Assembly: GCA_049680625.1 (NCBI GenBank)
Contig: JBAUID010000168.1
Coordinates: 1-21,268 of the forward strand
DNA from: JAUIAI01 sp049680625
Lineage (GTDB): Bacteria > Pseudomonadota > Gammaproteobacteria > Burkholderiales > Burkholderiaceae_E
Direction of reading: 5' to 3'
DNA length: 21,268 nt
A program made the translations under genes and the position numbers. The notes beneath the pieces are model-generated. The model was given only the letters and a program-made list of their open reading frames with translations, did no database searches and had not been told where the DNA came from. Positions 16,706-21,268 of the stretch are shown in pieces. Numbering within the stretch: the first letter of the stretch is position 1; the number at the start of each line of letters is the position of its first letter.

Positions 16706-16912
16706 TGGTATTTACCAAAAGAAGGAGGCCTAATGCTAACAAGGCTGGCGGGAAGTCTTAAATCGGGTCAGTTACATCTGTAAGACCACCCCTGGGGGGT
16801 GCATTATCCTCCCGGTTAACTACGAGATTAACACCTGCCGTTCACACAAATTTTCCGGCAATTTTGGGACTATTGCCTGGCTTCAGTGGGACTATTGCGG
16901 CTGCCGCTTGTT
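16706..16912 (-). promoter_or_regulatory. Regulatory region before the short surface protein / secretion operon
   Basis: This 207-bp gap separates the two repeat-protein genes. It has a perfect inverted repeat TTGGTA-tt-TACCAA (16705-16718) touching the start codon of the downstream gene, TTACA-tc-TGTAA (16772-16783) nested between GTCTTA (16755-16760) and TAAGAC (16781-16786), and a CACCCC/GGGGTG hairpin near 16787-16801. A minus-strand -10-like GATAAT is at 16803-16808, without a good -35. The gap also has two direct copies of GGGACTATTGC (16866-16876, 16888-16898). A promoter for the T1SS genes is likely here, but its exact position is not certain. Confidence 0.4.
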
Positions 16913-16924
16913 TCAGATAGTCCC
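16888..16924 (-). repeat. Inverted repeat at the 3' end of the large surface-protein gene
   Basis: GGGACTAT (16888-16895) pairs with ATAGTCCC (16917-16924), which covers the last codons and stop of the large gene. The loop contains a second small palindrome, GCGGCTGCCGC. On the minus strand it could fold after the stop codon. There is no T-run behind it, so a standard intrinsic terminator is not supported; an RNA-stability or operator role is possible. Confidence 0.45.
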
Positions 16925-19900
16925 TGTCCCGGGCTGGTTTAAGCCAAGGCTGTTGATGTCGAAGGGGTCGCTGGTTGTTGAGCTGAAAACGCCGCCGGTA
17001 TCGACCGCCAGTTCAGTGCCATTGTTGATATCGAATAAATCATTGATGGACAGTGTTGTACCACCGGCGCCACCGCTATTGGTACTGTTGTCTTGCCCCA
17101 CGGCCAACGGGTCGTTAACAAAGTCAATCGTATAGTCGACACCAGCCGGCCCGGTATTGCCCGCCAGGTCAACCACTTCAGCCGAATAAACATAAGTGCC
17201 AACCGTCAGGCCGGCGTCGGTAAATGTGTAGGCCAGCCCACTGCCGGTTGCGGTGCCGACAACGGCACCGTCGCGTGATACTTCAATCGTCTCGCCGGCG
17301 GCCAGCAACGCGTCCAGTGTGATTTCGATTTCCGGTGACGGATCGTTGGTCGGGTCGCCGTCGGCAATGACCCCGATGGTTGCCGGTACGTTGTCGTTGA
17401 CGCCGGTGATGTCAGCGGTTGCCGCCGGGTCGACCGTATCGATGGTCAGGCTAAATGCCGGACTGAGGGCGCTGCTGTTACCGGCAAGATCACTGACCTG
17501 CGCTTGGTAGACGTAGGTATCGTCGGCTAACGCCGGAGTGTCAACAAACGACCAGGTGGCACCGGTGACCGTGGCTTCACCAACCACCACCGAGTCGCGC
17601 AGCACTTCAACCACCTCCCCGGCAGCCAGGACGCCGGTAACTGAGCCGGTAATTGCCGGCGTGGAATCTGCAGTGTCGTTAACCGTGTTGGTGATTGCCG
17701 CGGTGGCGGTTGGATCGGTGGTGTCAACGGTCAGCGCAAATACCGTGCTGGCCGTCCCAAGGTTGCCGGCCGCATCAACAACCCGGGCGGTATAGTTGTA
17801 CTGTCCTTCAGCCAGGGCCGGCGTGTCGACCACCGACCATGTAGAGCCGGTGACAGTTGCCTCACCAACCAGGACGGCGCCGCGAAAAACCTGAACCACT
17901 TCGTTGGCAGCCAGAGTGCCGGTAATCGCGCCGGTAATCGCCGGTGTTGTATCAGCGGTTTGCGCATCCGGGTTGGTAATACTAACGGTTGCAGTGGGTG
18001 CGATGGTATCGATGCTCAGTTCAAACGGCGCGCTGTCCGTGCCTGGATTCCCAATGGCATCGACAACCCGGGCGGTATACAGATAAGTCTGACCGTTGGC
18101 CAGGACAGGGCTTGGGGTGTACGTCCACGCGGATGCGCCCACGGCAATAGTGGCTGTATCGACCACGGTTGAATTGGCGACCCCAATAGTATCCCTTGAA
18201 ATTTCAACCGCCTGGCCGGTGGCCAGCGCAGCCGACAGGCTGCCCTGCAGGACAGGGGTGGTGTCGTTTGTGGTGTCTCCATCACCGAGGGCTGCGGTCA
18301 GTGGCGTAACCGAATCCACTGCGCTCAAAATGGTGGCGGTGGTGGCAGGGCCGGTGGTGTCTATAGTCAGGTTAAAGGTATCAGCTGTGCCGGGATTGCC
18401 GGCGGCATCGATAACCCGGGCGGAAAACACACGATTACCGTCCGCAATTGCAGTTGGCGGTGTAAACGTCCAGTTGGTTCCGGTACGTGTTGCTAACCCA
18501 ATGACCGTACCGTCAAGCAGAATTTCAATTGAATCTGTGGCCGCCAAACCCGCCCCGACTGTGCCGACCAGGGCCGGCTGGGTATCGTCTGTAGTGTCGC
18601 CGGTGGCCAGGCTCCCTGTGACGCCGCCGACGTTGTCGGTGGCAGACACGATAGTTACGGCCTGGGCCGGTGCAGTGAGGTCAATAACCACATCAAAAGT
18701 AGCCGCATTGCTCGTGTTACCAGCACCATCAACCACCTGGGCCGTGTACTGGTAGGTGCCTTCAGCAAGCGCGGGGGTTGCGGTGTACGTCCAGGTTGTG
18801 CCGGCCGGGGTCAGGCTTGCTACAACAGTGCTGTCCAGAGAGACTTCGAGCGTTTCGCCAGCGGCCAGCGGGGTACTCAGGTTGCCGTTTAAGCGTGGTC
18901 GGGTGTCATCGGTTGGGTCGCCGCTGCTCAGCAGCGACGTTACTGTTCCAATATTGTCGGTTGCCGAGTTGATGGCAACAACCGCTGCCGGGGGGGTGGC
19001 ATCGACAACTAGTTGGAAAGTGCCACTGGGTGAGCTAGTGTTGCCAGCGGCATCAATTGTCCGCGCCGTGTAGGCGTAAGTACCGTCGCCCAGCCCGGTT
19101 TCCTGGAAACTCCAGGCCAGGTTGTTGGTTGGATTAATTGTTGCAGTGCCAACCACGGCGCCATCACGCAGGATTTGTACCGATTCGCCCGGCGCCAATG
19201 CCTCATTCAGGCTACCGTTCAATTCAGGCGTGGTGTCGTTAGTGACGTCGGCATTTTGTAATACACCGGTGACAGGGGCCGTATTGTCAACTGCGTTAAT
19301 GATTGTCGCGGCAGCATCCGGATTGGTGGAATCAATAATGATGCTGTAAGCCGGGCTGGCGGCGCCGCTATTGCCGGCTGCATCCGCAACCTGCACAGTG
19401 TAAGCGTAGGTGCCGTCGGGTAGTGCTACTTCCTGAAATGTCCAGTTGGTGCCCGTGACATTTGCTTCGCCAGCCACGACACCGTCGCGAAGCACCTGCA
19501 CAACATCGCCGCCGGCGAGGGCTGCGCTGACTGTTCCGGACAACACAGGCGTTCCATCGTTTGTCAGCCCGCCAGATGCAATTGAACCAACGCCAGGCGG
19601 CAGGTTGTCCGCAATGTCCGTAATGACGGCGGTGGTACTGGGCGCGTTGGTCGCAACGACAATCGAAAACGCGGTGCTTTCTCCGTTGGCGTTACCACTG
19701 GCATCAATCGTGCGCACGGAATACGCATAGCTGCCGTCAGCCAGGTTAGCGTCGGTAAACGCCCAGGTCAGGCCCGAGACGGTTGCTTGCCCAACCACGA
19801 CGCCATTGCGCAGTACTTGCACGCTCTCATCACTGGCAAGGGCTGCACTGAGGCTGCCGGCCAGCGTTGGTGAGGTGTCATTGGTGACGCCGCCGCTGGC

Positions 19901-20770
19901 CAACGGCCCGGTTACTGGCGACGCATCATCGTCAGCACCGGTAATAATTGCAATTGCGGCCGGTGGTGTGTTGTCAAAAACGACTGTTTCACTCACCAGC
20001 CCGCTCAGGTTGCCGGCGCTGTCACGAGACTGCAAGCTGACCGGGGATGAGACTCCGGCGGGTAAACCACCAGCGGGCAGGCTGCCGCTTAACGGCGTTG
20101 CCGTGGCCAGGTCCAGGGACCAGGCCCCCGCCTGATCAGCGGTTACCTGATAGGTGACCAGATTGCCGCCAGCGCCAACGTCAATACCGACGACAACCCG
20201 CGAGCCCGCCTCGGCCGTACCGGCAAGTATTGGAGTGCCACTGCCGACGTTTGTCGTGGTCAGGGTCGGATCAACCGGTGCCGTTGTATCTGCGCCGCCG
20301 CCGCCGCCGCCGCCCGCAGCGCCGGCCACCACCAGCAGGCCGGCGGCCCCGGCAGCGATTGGCTTCCAGTTGAGCTCGGTGCCGGGTTCTATAGGCAGCG
20401 GCGCTGCGCTGCCAGTGGAGTTCATCAGGTAACCACCGTCGGTCAGCGCGGCGATTGGTTCGGAGGCTGGGGTGATGGCTTCGTTGATTCCGCCGCCAAT
20501 ATCTTCAAGCGACAGGCGACACGGGGTGTCAGGGGTGCAGGCGGTGAAGAAGTTTTCGATAACGACTTTTTCGCTACCCGGTAAATTGTCAATCACCAGG
20601 TCGCCGTCAAGCCGGATCGCGCGCGGTCCGGCGCCAATGGGACGGCCGCTATCATCTGTTATTCGATACAAGATCCCGGGTTCGGCCTGAATCGCGAGCG
20701 GGCTGCCGGGTTCTACCGCGGTGCGCGTGACCACGCCGTTTGCATCAATTGCTTCGATTACCAGGGCCAT
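16913..20770 (-). CDS. Large BapA-like Ig-repeat surface protein, probable type I secretion substrate
   Basis: A 1285-residue predicted cell-surface adhesin. Residues 1-160 match the paralogue's BapA-like module: GPRAIRLDGDLVIDNLPG (48-65), FFTACTPDTPC (74-84) with its only two cysteines, EPIAALTDGGYLM (104-116), WKPIAAGAAGLLVVAGA (135-151) and a seven-Gly run (153-159). A variant Ig-like domain (163-268) and nine canonical repeats of about 95-117 residues (269-1217) follow. Each repeat has the pattern TNDTTP...G.L..AL..GE.V.V.RDG.VVG.A...W.F...L.DG.Y.Y...V.DAAGN. A 68-residue acidic, Asn/Gly-rich tail ends the protein. No RTX nonapeptides are seen. The frame opens at TTG 20812, but ATG 20770 has AAGGA 6 nt upstream and lines up with the paralogue's Met1. 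Adhesion and secretion are inferred. Confidence 0.82.
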   Translation of the reverse strand: MALVIEAIDANGVVTRTAVEPGSPLAIQAEPGILYRITDDSGRPIGAGPRAIRLDGDLVIDNLPGSEKVVIENFFTACTPDTPCRLSLEDIGGGINEAITPASEPIAALTDGGYLMNSTGSAAPLPIEPGTELNWKPIAAGAAGLLVVAGAAGGGGGGGADTTAPVDPTLTTTNVGSGTPILAGTAEAGSRVVVGIDVGAGGNLVTYQVTADQAGAWSLDLATATPLSGSLPAGGLPAGVSSPVSLQSRDSAGNLSGLVSETVVFDNTPPAAIAIITGADDDASPVTGPLASGGVTNDTSPTLAGSLSAALASDESVQVLRNGVVVGQATVSGLTWAFTDANLADGSYAYSVRTIDASGNANGESTAFSIVVATNAPSTTAVITDIADNLPPGVGSIASGGLTNDGTPVLSGTVSAALAGGDVVQVLRDGVVAGEANVTGTNWTFQEVALPDGTYAYTVQVADAAGNSGAASPAYSIIIDSTNPDAAATIINAVDNTAPVTGVLQNADVTNDTTPELNGSLNEALAPGESVQILRDGAVVGTATINPTNNLAWSFQETGLGDGTYAYTARTIDAAGNTSSPSGTFQLVVDATPPAAVVAINSATDNIGTVTSLLSSGDPTDDTRPRLNGNLSTPLAAGETLEVSLDSTVVASLTPAGTTWTYTATPALAEGTYQYTAQVVDGAGNTSNAATFDVVIDLTAPAQAVTIVSATDNVGGVTGSLATGDTTDDTQPALVGTVGAGLAATDSIEILLDGTVIGLATRTGTNWTFTPPTAIADGNRVFSARVIDAAGNPGTADTFNLTIDTTGPATTATILSAVDSVTPLTAALGDGDTTNDTTPVLQGSLSAALATGQAVEISRDTIGVANSTVVDTATIAVGASAWTYTPSPVLANGQTYLYTARVVDAIGNPGTDSAPFELSIDTIAPTATVSITNPDAQTADTTPAITGAITGTLAANEVVQVFRGAVLVGEATVTGSTWSVVDTPALAEGQYNYTARVVDAAGNLGTASTVFALTVDTTDPTATAAITNTVNDTADSTPAITGSVTGVLAAGEVVEVLRDSVVVGEATVTGATWSFVDTPALADDTYVYQAQVSDLAGNSSALSPAFSLTIDTVDPAATADITGVNDNVPATIGVIADGDPTNDPSPEIEITLDALLAAGETIEVSRDGAVVGTATGSGLAYTFTDAGLTVGTYVYSAEVVDLAGNTGPAGVDYTIDFVNDPLAVGQDNSTNSGGAGGTTLSINDLFDINNGTELAVDTGGVFSSTTSDPFDINSLGLNQPGTGTI
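17120..19966 (-). repeat. Array of nine canonical Ig-like domain repeats
   Basis: In-frame tandem repeats of roughly 285-350 bp inside the large surface-protein gene. Units start near residues 269, 375, 483, 594, 700, 806, 923, 1018 and 1114. The units are diverged rather than identical, except that the seventh and eighth (17432-18004) are clearly closer to each other and share a deletion of the TND loop. Confidence 0.8.
20294..20314 (-). repeat. (GCC)7 triplet run encoding seven glycines
   Basis: Seven identical GCC triplets on the plus strand, read as seven GGC glycine codons on the minus strand, mark the junction between the N-terminal module and the first Ig-like domain. Slippage would alter linker length in frame without breaking the gene. 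Confidence 0.85.
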
Positions 20771-20915
20771 TCCAGTTCCTTGGGCTGCTGTGACTGCGGT
20801 GAGTTTAACCAAACTAATCTAGCGCAATAACATCCGTCCGGCGCAGCTGACTGAATAACCATACAACAATGCATCTCACGGTCAGGAAATGGCGCACCGG
20901 GATGCCGGACCCGGC

Positions 20916-20934
20916 TAGCGGAGTCAGCTCGCTA
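20916..20934. promoter_or_regulatory. Inverted repeat TAGCG/CGCTA, copy 1 (possible operator)
   Basis: TAGCG (20916-20920) and CGCTA (20930-20934) flank 9 bp. A second inverted repeat with the same arms and a similar spacer lies at 21062-21079. Two sites in one divergent promoter region suggest a protein-binding motif; only the sequence pattern supports this. Confidence 0.3.
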
Positions 20935-21061
20935 AACCGGTAATGTGTCGTGGGATGGCAACAGCATTCCCGTGACTTTGCGGCACAAGTCGTTGGATTT
21001 CTGTATCCACGCGACAATCAGCGCTGAAGCATGGTGCCGCTTGTGTACTATGAAACAAAAC

Positions 21062-21079
21062 TAGCGGCGTGCGTCGCTA
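21062..21079. promoter_or_regulatory. Inverted repeat TAGCG/CGCTA, copy 2 (possible operator)
   Basis: TAGCG (21062-21066) and CGCTA (21075-21079) flank 8 bp, just downstream of a -10-like TACTAT (21046-21051). If that promoter is real, a protein bound here would sit at or just after the transcription start of the plus-strand gene. Confidence 0.3.
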
Positions 21080-21134
21080 TGGGGCCTGGTGAGCGGTAGC
21101 TGACGTTGCGCCGGTTGAGTCATGCAGATAAGTG

Positions 21135-21154
21135 CGTCACCATTTTTGGTGACG
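21135..21154 (+). promoter_or_regulatory. Strong 8-bp hairpin in the leader of the exported-protein gene
   Basis: CGTCACCA (21135-21142) and TGGTGACG (21147-21154) form a perfect 8-bp inverted repeat with a TTTT loop, ending 28 nt before the start codon at 21183. It may be an operator or an RNA hairpin in the 5' leader. No T-run follows, so it is not a standard terminator. Confidence 0.5.
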
Positions 21155-21182
21155 AGGCTGGCGATTACGCCGCGGGAGAAAC

Positions 21183-21268
21183 ATGGGTTACAAAAAGATG
21201 CTGGCCGTGACGGCCGTTGGAATGCTGCCCCTGGTGGCGTCGGCGCAGAATTCTTCGCTTGGGCAGCC
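21183..21268 (+). CDS. Exported protein, N-terminus only (cut by window edge)
   Basis: The first 28 residues of a gene that continues past the window. ATG 21183 has GGGAG 5 nt upstream. The residues form a textbook Sec signal peptide: basic start GYKK, hydrophobic core MLAVTAVGMLPLV, and a cleavage site after ASA. The mature protein would begin QNSSLGQ. It is divergent from the surface-protein genes and might be related to them, but nothing in the visible part identifies a family. Confidence 0.7.
   Translation, partial: MGYKKMLAVTAVGMLPLVASAQNSSLGQ

Larger units (their letters stand above)
20771..21182. other. Divergent intergenic region with inverted repeats
   Basis: About 412 bp between the minus-strand surface-protein gene and a plus-strand exported protein. 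No gene with family resemblance or a good ribosome site was found. It holds two inverted repeats with the same arms (TAGCG/CGCTA at 20916-20934 and 21062-21079) and a strong hairpin at 21135-21154. A plus-strand -10-like TACTAT is at 21046-21051, without a convincing -35. It should contain the promoters of both flanking genes. Confidence 0.5.

Noticed and set aside
16706..16912. A c-di-GMP riboswitch before the secretion operon, expected for biofilm genes
   Set aside because: The conserved GEMM core could not be found; only simple palindromes are present.
17120..19966. Regularly spaced repeated sequence resembling a CRISPR or satellite array
   Set aside because: The period is about 300 bp, the units are diverged, and the frame is open throughout; the repeats are protein domains.
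20814..21017. A 67-codon minus-strand frame upstream of the large surface protein
   Set aside because: Its composition does not look coding, no ribosome site was seen, and it overlaps the expected promoter region and an inverted repeat.

Overview
The window looks like a chromosomal segment of a gammaproteobacterium. The evidence is a comF/bioC neighbourhood, an aa3-type cytochrome c oxidase operon in an order common in Gamma- and Betaproteobacteria (DUF2244, coxB with a cytochrome c tail, coxA, cox11, DUF2970, coxC, surf1), and a BapA-like surface-protein/type I secretion cluster. No genus can be read from the sequence. No rRNA, tRNA, CRISPR array, insertion sequence or phage gene is recognisable.

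Bases 1-3035 hold housekeeping genes. On the minus strand are comF and a downstream trmL cut by the window edge. On the plus strand are a queuosine-precursor (VUT family) transporter and a BioC-like methyltransferase.

Bases 3036-9918 are one plus-strand respiratory operon, probably driven by a sigma70-like promoter at 3156-3184. It encodes a DUF2244 membrane protein, CoxB, CoxA, a 52-residue single-pass membrane protein with a GTG start, Cox11, a DUF2970 membrane protein, CoxC, a signal-peptide-bearing DUF4864 protein and SURF1. Most of the small genes overlap their neighbours by 4 nt. Together they make the three core subunits of the oxidase plus factors for copper insertion (Cox11) and heme a/assembly (SURF1). 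Heme A synthesis genes (ctaA, ctaB) are not in the window. SURF1 appears to lack a standard start codon: the frame that completes its first membrane helix begins at CTG 9106.

Bases 9956-20770, convergent to the oxidase operon, form a minus-strand surface-protein cluster transcribed right to left: a 1285-residue Ig-like repeat protein, a 636-residue paralogue, a TolC-like outer membrane channel, a peptidase-type ABC exporter whose N-terminal C39-like domain has lost its catalytic cysteine, and an HlyD-type adaptor. The two repeat proteins share a BapA-like N-terminal module of about 160 residues with the same F-F-x2-C-x5-C motif, followed by a hydrophobic, glycine-rich segment and Ig-like domains. 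Neither has recognisable RTX nonapeptides at the C-terminus. They are the probable cargo of the adjacent secretion machinery and the most interesting part of the window.

Bases 20771-21182 are a divergent intergenic region rich in inverted repeats. At 21183 a plus-strand gene for an exported protein begins and runs off the edge.
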